Assembly (NCBI GenBank): GCA_028564675.1
Contig: JAOVVO010000242.1
Location: 1-64,000, forward strand
Direction of reading: 5' to 3'
Source: Onchocerca lupi
Lineage: Eukaryota > Nematoda > Chromadorea > Rhabditida > Onchocercidae
Length of the DNA stretch: 64,000 bases
Of the stretch, positions 1 to 12,721 are shown piece by piece (position 1 is the first letter of the stretch; the number at the start of each line of letters is the position of its first letter). A program made the position numbers and the translations under genes. The notes under the pieces are model-generated. The model was not told where the DNA came from and searched no databases. It worked only from the letters and a program-made list of their open reading frames with translations.

Positions 1-124
1 TATAAAATATATATAAAAAACAATCTTATACTTGCTTCCATCAAAAGACATATGCGAAAATTCTTCTATTTGACCGACCTTTTCTTCATAAAGTCTTTTT
101 TTTTTTCTTTTTTTGTAGACTTAC

Positions 125-662
125 CGAAGATTTCTTTCTCATCCAATGGAATTCTTGTTAAAAAGGAATGTAAATCGCTGGCATTGGATCTATTCACGTT
201 TAAGATTAAAATGAGTAAAAAAAAAAAACAGTTGCGATGAAAAGCTCAGAAACAAATATCTGAATATTAATCTCCACTTGTATATCATATAAAAAAAAAA
301 ATTAGTTATGAAAATGAACTGCTAACTGAAACTAAAAACTTTGTCTGAGTATAAATGATACGAAAAAAAATCGCGTATTTTTTTCTATAAAGAGAAATTA
401 CCTTTTGTAACGAAAATATTGTATGATTTTATATTCATCCTTCAGAATTGGAATAAATAAAAATTATAAAATATGTAAAAAAAAAATAAATATATATATA
501 AATAATATGAGAGCTCAACACGGTCGGCAATTAAAATTATTGGTCAGAAGTTCATATATACTATTAATTTTTAACTCATTTTTTTCCCGTAATAAATGTA
601 AGGTTGGAAATCGAAAAGAAAACCTTGAGACGGTTGTGTAATCATAATCATCATCCAAATAT
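125..662 (-). CDS. Possible 3' part of a minus-strand gene leaving the left edge (two candidate exons)
   Basis: Two exon-like segments lie on the minus strand. The first, 662-624, follows a good acceptor (TTTCACTGCAG) and reads YLDDDYDYTTVSR before a GTTTTC donor. The second, 189-125, follows an AATAG acceptor and reads SNASDLHSFLTRIPLDEKEI before a strong GTAAGTC donor. The first exon leaves two bases and the second supplies the one needed to complete an Arg codon, so the phases agree. The gene would continue past base 1. I do not recognise the product, which is acidic and polar. Weak points are the short exons, the weak second acceptor and the lack of a recognisable domain. Chance open frames in AT-rich DNA are a real alternative. 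Confidence 0.3.
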
Positions 663-2315
663 CTGCAGTGAAAGGTACCAAAAAGAAAAAAGTACATTTT
701 CAGATTTTTTTTTTATTCAGAGTCAAAGATGAAAATGGTGGAAAGATATAACCAAAGATTGTAAGCTTTATTATTTTTATTAAGGTCAGAAAAGCGGAAG
801 AAATTTTTTATTTTGGGATTTTTTTTCTTTTTTTCTTTACAGTCGATGATATAAGTGGAAATTAAGGCATATACTTTTTTTTCCATTCCGTTTTTATTTG
901 TTTGACAGCAAGCTTTTTAAGGTATCCCAAATCGAATAAGCAAAACAGAATATATATAAGTAATTACCAAGTATAGTTCCGTTAATTTATATAAATTTCA
1001 CGCTTTCGGTAATGAAATTAACTAAATGCTAAATTTCATTTCATATTCCAGAATACTGTGATCTGCGCATGTTTATATATGTATTTTTATGCAGATGGTA
1101 TTTGATATCTTCTGCTTTCATATTTGCATTCTAAATTGTGGTAACTAGGATATTGAAAGTTATTGATTGACGCCTATTATGGAAAGAAATTATTTTTCTT
1201 TTTCTTTTCGAAAAAATGAAATATATTTGAAATATTTATAAAAATATGATATTGTGAAAAACTCATGGGAAATGCACAGAATGCACACTTGTGGAAAATG
1301 CACATTTCATTTTATTACCAATTCTGATCAGCGATATAATACCAAAATTTCTTCTTCAAAAATGCCTCCATTTCTGATTGTTTTTATATTTTCATTTGTT
1401 CTATGAATTTGTTTTTCAAATTCAATTTCGAATTTTAAACTGATGGCTCATATTTTCATTCAGACTTTTTTTGAAATATTAGTAAGTGTCTTTCGAATCC
1501 CAAACTATACAGTACTTTCCATGTAAAGGTGTTACTAACGAAATCAGTTGAGAATGGGATGCAGCTCATTGGCCTCAGAATATTGATCTGTATTTAACTT
1601 AGTCTTCTTTCTCTAACAATCCAATATTTTCTAATCTTCTAATTTAGTTATTATAATTCTTTAAAATTTCTTTATCCTTCACTTTTATTTCAGTTCTGAA
1701 TTTGAATATGTAAAATATTTATATGATATGGTTATTGATAACTTGCTTTGAGTTAATGCATTTTTGACTTTTCTTGGAAATCGGTCGAGTGCGCAATTTC
1801 ATATCCTTCTCTCTAAAAATTATGATGTGAATTGATAGATTTATCTATGATATATTTCATTTCAGCGATTTCAATTCTTAGTAGAAGTTTTTTATAGGAT
1901 TTGAAATCAGAATTTCTCATCCCAAAAAATTTTTTCACGACTTCAGGAGATGAAAATTATTCTAGTATCGAACATTTTTATAGGAGTTTTAGAATTTTTT
2001 GCATTTATTCTGCCAAAATTATAATTATTTCTGTTGTTCGCTCAAAAAAAATATTGGCAAAATTAAGAGTTTAAACTTACCTAGTTGCTGAAGTTATTCT
2101 CAGAGGTGATGTAGAAATTGTGACAATTTGTTTTCATATTTCTTGTAGCAGTATACTGTTAGAAAAAATGGTGAAAGTTTTTCATTTCAGTTTTATTGAT
2201 TGATCGCTTCCTTTGGATGTAAAGTTAACGAATATAAAGGAAATGGTCATGAGTTTTCGAAATTTAGCGTGCATCATTGTTGATACTAAGAATTTACAAG
2301 CTACCGTTTTAGGAG
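663..2315. other. AT-rich intergenic region upstream of the coiled-coil gene
   Basis: No supported gene is seen here. It separates the candidate minus-strand exons at the left edge from the plus-strand gene starting at 2316, so it may hold promoters for both. An orphan acceptor (ACCGTTTTAG) ends at 2312, three bases before the ATG at 2316, which would suit a spliced-leader acceptor. Short open frames in this stretch are low-complexity and lack splice context. Confidence 0.5.
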
Positions 2316-5300
2316 ATGGATACGACATCACTCGGATTTGTAGCAGTAATTGCCGTTTTGATCGTTATAATTTCAATTATTGTCTTTAAACTATATCCGA
2401 AAGAAACTGATTTCGAAAAGGTGTATCTTTAACAACATCTGCTGATATTTATCCGATACAATGATACATAAAATACAGGAATCGGAAAATAGAATGATTA
2501 GGTTTTTCTGCACAAAGTTTTCGTTATTAAAAGTAAGAGAATAAGTTTTCAGGATTAGTAACTTATAGCATGTTTATTGTGATATGTTTTTTCTTTTATA
2601 GGCTTATGGCGAAAATGCTTTGCGCTTGTTTGCTGAAGATCGTGCGGCTAAAACAAAAAGCGCAAAGAACAAGAATAAAGGGAAAAGTGGCGAGAAGAAA
2701 AAAGATTTCGGAACAGAAGAAAAGCAAAATCGGGGTGAAGTAAGTAGTTAAGAGGCAAAATTATTTGAGATGATTTGTTCTAGAAAGTTAATATTTACTG
2801 TGCGGTGATGTTGCAGATTGTTCGTAGAGTCTTTTCTTCATCAAACCAGATTACAGACATATAGATTTCAATGTTGCAAGTGTAAATTTATGATATCATG
2901 TAATGTTAATAACATTAAAATTAACACACATGATACCATCTTATTACATACATTTTAGTACAAAAAACTCGATATATTTGATACTACATAAAATTTGATA
3001 TCTTATTACATAAAATTTGATATCCGTATGATTAAAGATTTTCCTCATTAAAAATATTTTAATGTAATTTATTAAATTACTGTATTGTAGAACGTATTTT
3101 AACATACTCTATCAGATTTAATTAAGCATCAGACCTCAATAATTTCATGAAAGTTGATACATGTTACCGAAATTTGAAAAAATAGGGAATGTTTCCGTGC
3201 ACAAAGTGATGTTTATGTTGAAGTTACTGGTGCAGCTTATATATTTTTTTAATGACTGTTGCTACAGTTTAGTTGAAAAAAAAAAAAAGTTTATGGTTTC
3301 ATTTCCAGAAATCTGCAAATGGTGATTTATTTTGTATTCCATTATCGACAAAAAGTCATTCTGGAATCGAAGAATGGAACGGTACGGCTGGTGGTGAAAT
3401 TCATGCAAAGCCGAATCGTAAAAAACCTAAAGGCAAACAGACGATAGCTGATTTGGTGGCTGGTTGGTTTATTATTATTATTATTTTTTTTGTGCTATTC
3501 ATGAAAATTAGTAACAACTGTGGAACTTCAAATTTAAGTTGTTATTTCTTTTACATGATTTTTATTAGTTCTTTTGTGATGTTGTATCATATTATCACAC
3601 AATTCTCAGAGCCAGAAATCATGTACGAGCTATCAAATGCATTTTTCCAGTTGTTGGTTGCTAGCTGTTAACTCAGATGATTCACTATATTTTGGAGAGA
3701 CGGTCGTAAATCTTTTGAAGAAAAAAACCTTAATATACCATTCGAACATCATTTTTCAAGTTTTTATTTTTTTTAATTATTTCCAGAAAGCAAGCAACAC
3801 ACAGAATTAACAAAAGATGAGAAAGTTGCCAGAAGTATGGGAGGGTTATCAGAGCAGTGGGATGTCACCGAGAAACTTAGTGCTGAATCAGAAATGATAG
3901 CTGCTGCAAATATTCTTCATGATGAAAATAGAAATACCGATGGTTAAATTTTTTCAAATTTGGGAAGTCCAAATCTTCGTAACACTCTGTAAATGCTAAT
4001 ATTGTATGATCCTCTTCAACATTATTATGTTTTGGAGTAGAATTGTTTGGATTTGACATCAGTTCTGATTTTGTAGAATATAGAGTCGGCTCTGTGTCAA
4101 TCGATTTTCAAAAATTAACTATCATTTACTGATTTTCATCGATATTCATCCATCTATATGTCTCATGACAAAAGTAACAACAGTTTTAGAACTGTTTTTT
4201 CAAAAAAAATTTTTTTCAGCATTAGAAATTTTTCTCGTCCATAATCGATATTTAATTCGTTATTCATCAAAAATGAAATGTGAACATTTTAAGGTAGCGA
4301 ACGAAAAGGAAAGAAAAAGAGTCGTACTCGACGGAATGAAGAACATTTACGTGAAATCCCAAAGGAGGAAATCAATCTGACAAAAGAAATTGTTCCAACT
4401 GTGGAAGTCATGGTACCTCTCGAAAATGAAGAGAAAAAGATGAAACCAAAGAAAGGTTACTGAAAATTTTATTGTATCATTGCATGGTATGATTAAAAAT
4501 TCTAGCTATCAAAAAGGATCAAATAGCTGTTCACTGTGCATTATTTGCCACTATCCCTTCCTCTTCACAATTTTTCTTATCGTAAATAAAAATAAAATAT
4601 ATCGGTTTTTTTTTTTTTTTCAGTAAATTCATTAAAAGATATCAATGTGAATAAATTTCAAACACGTTTAAATGCTATCGCAGAGCTTGAGCCAGAGTAT
4701 ATCACGTTTCTTACGAATTATATCAACACTGTGAATACACAGGTTACTTTATTACTTACTTCTTTTTTTGCTTACCAACATAAGTTTCAATGATTATATC
4801 GGTTATCGATTATTAAAATATAAGGTTTAGCCGAGCAGGAGGTAGTTGGCAATACTCTTCATTTGACAAATAAGACATGTAGTGTTACAAAACAATTAGA
4901 ATTTTATTATCCATCTTATCAGTTTAATTAAATTTATGCTTTCCTATGTTTCGAATTTCAGAAGGCTAAATTAGATGATGAAATTATTTTGATGCGAAAA
5001 CAAATTGCCGACAAAGATCGTCTTGTCTTACAATGTACCGATAAACTTACCGCAGCCGAACAGAAGGATTCAGAAATCGCAATGCTTCAGTAAGTATAGA
5101 ATGATCTCTCTTTCTATGAAATCAAATATCAGATAAGCGAATCTATTAAAGTAATAATTTTTCAATAGAACATAACCATAAAAATGATAGTGTCCTTCAT
5201 GATTCCAACTTCTCATTCACTAAATGGATACCATTGATTTTCAAATCAACAAAGATTTAGAAACGTAGCATTTATTCTCCTTGTTTCTCCAATTTTTCAT

Positions 5301-7321
5301 TCGTCAATAGCTTGCTAATTAGTGATTATCCTAGTCTTAGATATTGATGAAAATGAAAATAAATGCCACATTTTTTTTCTTTTTTTTACAGGAAAACATT
5401 AAATGAAGAAAAGAGAAAGTATAAATTATTTGAGCAAACAGTATGCGCTCAGTTGAGCAGTAATGCGCAAGAGAAGTCGTACTTACAGCGAAAATATGAT
5501 CAGGTATGTCAGTTTTGTCTTTTCAAGTTTTCTCAAGGGCTAAAGAAGTGTTGTTTATCATTTCGTGACAAATAATTTAGCTATGATAGAATTATGCGAT
5601 TTACATTGCAAGTCCTCGAATAATATTAGAGAGAAAGAAGAGTATGTTTTTAAACAAACTAAAAAATTTGTCATTTATTTGAAATTCTGAAAGTTACTTA
5701 ATTCATTATCAGTGAATTTTGCATAAATGAAAAGAATCTTTAAATTTGGTTTTTCCTTTCTCTCAGTTGCAAGGAGAATTTGGTGCATTGAGGGAAGAAA
5801 TGAAAAAGGCACAATCTGTCATTCACTCGACACCACCGCCCATTGATACTAAACCTTATCAGCAACAAATTGACCGATTGAAAGCTGTATGTTTTAATTT
5901 TCTTTAAATTTCGATTTTAATTCTGTTTCATTTTTTAGTTAAGATTTTAATTTTGTTTGATTTTTCCGCTTAAGGAAACTATTTAGCCACTCTTTTATTT
6001 ATTTTGATTTGGTTAGATTGAAAGAAAATTTAACTAAATAAATTTTTTTGAATGATATTATCAGTTGAGCTTTGAGCCATGTAACATATAATTGAACGGT
6101 AGGATTGACTGAAGATGAAAGTAAGTGCCGCAATTTTTTTAAGATGAGTAAGTGATTTGCTATCAGTTGAGCTGCAATGTGCAAGAAGTAATTTCCAAAA
6201 GGGAAATATCTTTCACTTTGATAATTGCTATTAGATATATTTTGGCTAAAAGAGACTATAGGACACTATGTGCAAGAGAGTTATGCATTGTTAATTATTG
6301 AATAGTAGAATAGGTTCTTTATCCTTGATTTCAGGAATTAACATCCAGTAAAAATCGTTGTTCGCAGCAGGAATTGGAGTTGAATCAACGCATGCAAACA
6401 ATACAACAAATGAGAAATAAATTGCAGGTGGAACTTAATGCATGTTCCTGAAGATGTTTTGCATATGATTCAAATGAGAACAGCATCGGAAGATAATGAG
6501 ATAGATGACGATTCAATTCAAATCATATTCTTTTTCTGATTCGATGATATATATTAGGCAGATTTAGGAGAATCCTGGAAAAATACAGAGTTTATTCTGT
6601 AGTTCTATTAAGACTTCCTTTAGTGGAATTCTGTTCATGGTCTTTCAACATTCGCAGAGATTATACTAGATATCATTTGTCTTTCTCGGTTCGGATTTTC
6701 TGGAAGAATTTCTTTGTTAATTAGGTTTTTTGCATTTTTATTTAGACCGTTTGCGAATAATGCTTTTCCTCTTCCTTTCTAGAATCAAGATTGCCAAATC
6801 GAACATTTGAACAAAACAAATACTTTAATCGAGAAACGCTTACAAGATGTGGAAGGCAGTGCGGTAGGGCTATTTAGATTGTTATAAAATTATATTGTGA
6901 CAGAAAGATGATTTAAAAGTTTCCGAAAAGCAAGTAATGTAATTAATATCTTTAAATTTTGAGATTGAAGATTGTATGAAATCTTGCACGTCAATTTTTT
7001 AACATGCCTAACATATATTTTGTCAAACCTATCGTTATCTGAAATGATAATAATAGGGATCCAAACAAAGATATTTTATTAGTTTCTTATTTCAGAAGGC
7101 AGAACGTGATACGCTTGAGATGAAATTAAAAAATACGATGAAAGTGGCAGAAGAGTTGAGTGTTGTGACTTCCGAGATTCGGGATGAAATGTTACAACAT
7201 AGAGGAAATGCCGAAACAGCGGTTCAGGAACGAGAAAAAGTGAATTTTTTTACTCCTTCATCTTATGATACTGGTATTTCATTAGAATCGAAAATTGTTC
7301 TTTAATAGCTATCTTTGAATG

Positions 7322-7360
<39 letters not shown>

Positions 7361-8365
7361 GAATAAATTCTTTTCACTAAAAATATATTTTTTCTTTTTT
7401 ATCGAACTGTGATGTTTAGTTTCTATCATTTCAATTGATTTCCTCAATTCAGAAAAATTATAAAGCTTGGAACTCATTAGTATTATGAAAAAATCTCGTA
7501 GAAAAAAAACTTAAGAAGGTATAGAGGAAGTCGAAAAGCTAGGCTGCTTAATAAAGATTAAGGCGATGATTTTTGCTTTATGAAATGATATTTGAAGAAA
7601 TATTTATAATACTTTTTCCTTTTTTCCAGCATTGTGAGCAAATTCATATTTTAAATGCGCAACTTATGGATTCTAATCGAGAACGCATGAGATATATGAG
7701 TGATTGTGCTACTTACAGTAAAAAGTTAGCCGAAATGGAAACTGCAAATGCAGAGGTAAAGAATTAATGTTTCTATCTGTATTCTTTCCGTATAAAGCTT
7801 TCTGAGACTAAATCGCTAAATTTTGGTTTCTATGGTGAGTTAGTAATCTACCCTCGTAAATGCTGTGAATAAGTTAATAGTGTTTAAACTTTGTTATCTC
7901 TTTTAACTCTTTATTTCTTGGTTAAAAATTATTTTGAAGACTTTATTGCAGTTAAACAATCAACTAAAAACACTGCAGAACGCAAGAACAACCAATGATG
8001 AAAGCTGCAATGAATTGACTAAGGAAGTTGAAAAATGTCGGAAGCAGCTTGTTGATATTATGGAAGCACATGATAAAGTTGGTTTTTTTATCATAGCTTC
8101 GAGTTTTTGATTAGATTGAATGTGATCACTTTTTCTGTATATGGCATGCTGATTTCATTTGAGAATACAATATCAGTTGAAATCAATACCGTCTTATCTG
8201 AAGGGAAGTTCAATACAGTATAATTTTTGAACAGTGAATAAGGGATGGATTTTGTGACATTAAATTCAAATATCAGAATTTTTGATTCATTCATTAAAAA
8301 TAAAACAGGTCGGACTTTAATGGTTATCAATTCTAGAGCATTTCAGATTTCATAACGTATTAAAA

Positions 8366-8400
<35 letters not shown>

Positions 8401-11400
8401 ATATATGTATTTATATATATATATATAGATTGGATAATAGAAACAAATGGAAAAGAAGTTGGTAGTTATGCATTAGGATATTTTGGATAAAGTATCCAGC
8501 AAATAGAGGAAGATAATGAGATTATTTTGATGAGAGAAACTTTCTGGCATTATCTTAACTTGCAGCAGGTTGCAGCAGGTTTCGTTATATTGTAGATTTT
8601 TTATTTTCTGATTTCCTCGAGAACATCTTATTTTTTTCAGGATACTGCCAAGTTAAGGAATGAACTAGAATATATCCAAGCAGAGAAAGAAAAGTATGCT
8701 AAGCAGATATCTATCGAGTAAGTAATTTTTCATTTCATTTAAAATATCGTTAGTCATTGAAGTGCCCAGTTTAGTAAAAATAAGATACAATAATGTTTTG
8801 ATAGTTATCCACCACAAAAATTCAAAAGATTGAAAATTGTTACTTTTCCATTACCTAATCACCATCTTTTTAAGCATTTCTAGAGAAGCAGCTGAAGTTG
8901 CGCAATGTCGTAAAGAGTTGAACGAATTTAAAAATGAGTACAATAAAAAATTGAATCTTATTGTTTCTTTGAAAGAGGAAATTGCGAAGTACAAAAAAAT
9001 TGGAATGGAAAGGTTAGCAGGAGAAGTTTTTTGAATTAGCAAAATTCGGTTAATATTTACTCATAACTTTAAAAGTTAATAGTTATTACACTTCAGAGTA
9101 TCTTTAGGTTTAACATCATTACATTGGTGAAATAAACCGCATTACTTCTTTGATAGATTTATTTTGTATATAATATTACAGTTTACTTTTCTATTGCTAT
9201 GATTACAATAAGGAGGATCCGTTTCAACAAGATACAGCTGATTATATAGAAGTGTAAATTTCTGATAGAGATAGTAAGATTGTCCAATGTTCTCTTCTTA
9301 GAGATAAGATTGAAATGTAGCAGCTCATTTTTTTTTTTTCTTTTGTTCATTAGTAATATTTGTAAATGATCTATTTTCTTTTATACTATTACGCAACATA
9401 AGTCAGGTGTTTTACAGTGAAATGATGGTATCTTCTTCTGATATGGACACGCATGAAAAAGTAAGTATTTTCAGTCTTTTTTATCTTATTGTAAATTCGT
9501 CCTTGTTAACTTTTAAATAGACAACAAGAAGCGCTTTGATAGTGATATCAGATATATTTTAGAATTAATGTAAAATTGGAGAATTAATCTATTTTTGATC
9601 AGAATATTTATATAAAAATTAATAAATGTAGGTTGAGGAAATCTAAAAGATGTTTAAATCAATGGTTCAATAAGATAATTCATCTAAGCAGAATTTTTTC
9701 TTTGTTTCTCTGTGGAATTTATTTTAATCGCTAAACTTGATTTCTAAAACTGAACTGATGAAGTATTAACATATTTCATGATTTACTTCATCATTTCTTG
9801 CCATTATTATTTTTCCATTATCTTTATATTTATTTGAAATACAAAGACAATGAAAAAATAATATTGGCTAAGAATGTGTACTTATTTGAAAATGAGTAGT
9901 TTTTAGTATGGAATATAATTTGATGTTATGGTCCAAATCGGTTTTCATTTGAATGAAGTCGAGATACTTTTTATTTATTCCTTATTTCCCTTCTTCTTTT
10001 TGAATTAAATTTGGAATAATAGTGTTGTGCAGTGCTCCAAAGAGTATTATGTAATAACTCTAAAAATAAATTCCTGTGAGGAAAAGCACTTTTCTTAAGA
10101 ATATATTTGATTGCAGATTATAAAGCATAAAGTTCTATCGGCACCAAAAGGCGATGCTGTAGTTTGCAGCGATAATGTTAAATTGGAAATGAATGAATTG
10201 AAAAAGCAAAACCAGGTTAATTGATTGAACTTCATTGATCACTAAGATCACAGTCAATACAGTTCTAGATGATATTGCAATGCGACGTATTGAACATACA
10301 CAGTTTATTCCAACTGATATTTAATGTTTTAATTATCTTCTGTCACATGCTTCCATTTCGGGAGCTAACTCTGTAGTAATTTATCTTCCCTCCCATTAGC
10401 AATTACTCCTAAAAATCAACTGCTGATTGAACCCAGAAAATACATGGAGGCAAAGAAAAAACTTTCAAATTTCAACTATGAAGATAAATGAAGAGGAAAA
10501 TAAATGCAAAAGAAATATATGTTTTCAAATTATATTTTACATTGGAGCTAAATCCTATTTGATTCAGTTTTCCAAGGGTAAAGTTATCGGGATTTTATTA
10601 TAATTCACTTAGGCATAAAACAGCTCAGTATTAGTATTAAGAAAAATATGCCCTTCACATAGCTTGCGGAAAAATTTTAAGGAAAAGTCACTACTCTTTA
10701 TATCGGAATAGATTCATTTGGCAAGTCAATCCAAAATTCTTATCCTTCGAGTATTATGCTGTTTTTTTTTTGCAGGAATTACGTGAGGCAAATTATAAAG
10801 TTGTAGAAATTTCGCAGCAGCAAGAAGTTATTTTCAAGAAGCACATGGAGGAAGTGAAGGTGAATTTAGAATTAACGAAGTAGATTTGATTGATTGTGAC
10901 AAAGAAAAAAATGAAAAAAAATAGGATTTCAAATTGAAGTGTTGCAAAATAATCAGTGAGTTTCCAATAATTGTACGAAATTTTTTCAGATATTTGTAAT
11001 TTTATCGGCTATTTAGTGTGAATTAAATAAAGCATAACACTTTTTTTTCTGCAGAAAAGTCATGAGAAAGCCCTTCAACAGTATTATTGTGATGTATTCA
11101 AAACGCTTTGTGCAATTGCACCATCGAATATAAAATTACCGAATCTACCGAGTATTTATGATATGGATCAATTTTATAAGTGGTTAAAGGATGTACAAAA
11201 TGTGGTACAAGAGAGCGAAAATGTAAAGGTTGGGGAAGTTAAGATTTGTAATTTTATTTTCGATATAGTTTGAATTGAAAAATTTTAAAACAGAGAGAAG
11301 TACTCGTATTGTTGTTGGCCAATGATTAATAAGACAGATTAATCCTTCAACAAGATATTAATCACCAATTTGAATTTGTTGTTGAATGATGAGCTGTTGA

Positions 11401-12721
11401 AAGTTTTTTGATTGGTTTACGAAAAAAATTTGCTTATACAATACATTTAAGCAATTCAATGAGATTGAAAACGATGGTAACAAAGATAAGATGAATTTGG
11501 CGAAAGTTGCAGAGCTGGAGGCAAAAAATCGGAGGTATCGAGCAGCACTTGTCAATCTTGTAAGTTTTCATTGCTTGCAGCAGAAACTTGAAAACTTTAT
11601 TAATAACACTATTCAATAATTTGGCGATTCTTGATACAGTAATGAAGAAGGCATTACCTTATTTCTAAATAAGATCTTGATTCGTGGTGATTGTTAGAAT
11701 ATTTGATGGTCAAAAAACAATCATTTATCTTATCATTCTTATTTTACTACTTTGACTTTTTATAGTTGGTTATTCTTCGTTCGAATATCCTGTCCATAAT
11801 GACAGTTCTGCTAAAGAAAACTTATAGGAAATATATACTATAGCTGTAGCGTACTGGAATATAAAATGAATCTTAGCACTTAATCGATCTTTTTTTATGG
11901 ATGTTTCTGCAGGCTTCTCACATTGATGCAATCGAGCAAGAAACCATTTCGAAGGAAAAAGTATATTTTAGCGAAATTTCACGTTTACGACGAGAAATAA
12001 ATGAGGTTTATTTTAATTTTCATATATTTCTTACTTGCAAAACAGATTTTTTTTTTCGAAGCTCTGAATAAGCGAAGATTTGAACTAAGTAATGTAATAA
12101 TAAAATATCTATTTTGTATATAAGGAATTTGAGTAAGTTTCACTGTATATGCTAATCGCATGTTTGCTTTCAAAATTTCTCATTTTTAATGTTTTGCTGC
12201 ATGTTTCAAAGCTTTTTGCTTGCTTTAGTAAAATAATAATTGTAGAAAACAAAAATGCAAACCAGCTTTTCTTGCAGGGATCTGAATTATTTTACTGATT
12301 TATTCCGTAAATGGGGTTAGCAGTGATCATTTTTTGGTATTAGCATGATTTTTTTTAAGGAGGTTTTAGAAATAATAGCATATTAAAATATAAGTTATGA
12401 AACTTATTACGTTGAATATGCCTCAAATCATCCTTTTTAGCGAAACACTAATATTGAAATGTAATTTCATTGCTGCATTTTATAGGGATTTGCGAATTCT
12501 ATCAATATATGGATTATTTTTGTAGTAAAATGCATGTTTGTAAGCCTTCTAGCTTTTTTTTACCGATCACTTTCACGTTACAGCAACTCAAAAAGCAACT
12601 GGAAAATGAGCATAAACGAAAATTGGAGCTTGTTTCTCAAACATCTAAACTTTGTGAAGTAATAAACAGACCGCAAAAACGTGGCAATGAAAAAGAAAAA
12701 CGACCCATGTGTGCGAGCTAA
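2316..12721 (+). CDS. Kinectin/p180 (RRBP1)-like ER-anchored coiled-coil protein, 23 exons, 902 aa
   Basis: Exons: 2316-2420, 2602-2739, 3309-3462, 3787-3942, 4294-4455, 4624-4742, 4962-5089, 5392-5503, 5767-5886, 6335-6427, 6783-6863, 7096-7239, 7630-7755, 7952-8077, 8641-8717, 8884-9012, 9418-9460, 10117-10215, 10776-10859, 11055-11228, 11452-11559, 11913-12005, 12584-12721. They sum to 2709 bp with matching phases. Residues 7-29 form one hydrophobic membrane segment (GFVAVIAVLIVIISIIVF). A Lys-rich cytosolic stretch follows (about 48-75), then from about residue 200 to the end the sequence is mostly charged coiled coil rich in E, K, Q and L, ending MCAS. An N-terminal anchor plus basic region plus long coiled coil is the architecture of RRBP1/kinectin, which sit on the ER and bind ribosomes or kinesin. 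The start follows an orphan TTTTAG acceptor three bases upstream, consistent with trans-splicing. The architecture is clear. The family name is inference, since other anchored coiled-coil proteins share this layout. Confidence 0.8.
7323..7359. repeat. 37-base poly-T run in an intron
   Basis: An uninterrupted T run sits in the intron between exons 12 and 13 of the coiled-coil gene. It is not next to a splice acceptor. Its length may be wrong through polymerase or assembly slippage. Confidence 0.95.
8361..8427. repeat. (AAAT)n followed by (AT)n microsatellite
   Basis: About ten AAAT units run straight into an ATATATGTATTTATATATAT stretch, in the intron between exons 14 and 15 of the coiled-coil gene. 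It is probably polymorphic in length. No coding role. Confidence 0.95.

Noticed and set aside
8562..8581. TTGCAGCAGG repeated twice
   Set aside because: Only a 10-bp doubling in an intron; too short to interpret, although it creates an extra CAG acceptor-like site.
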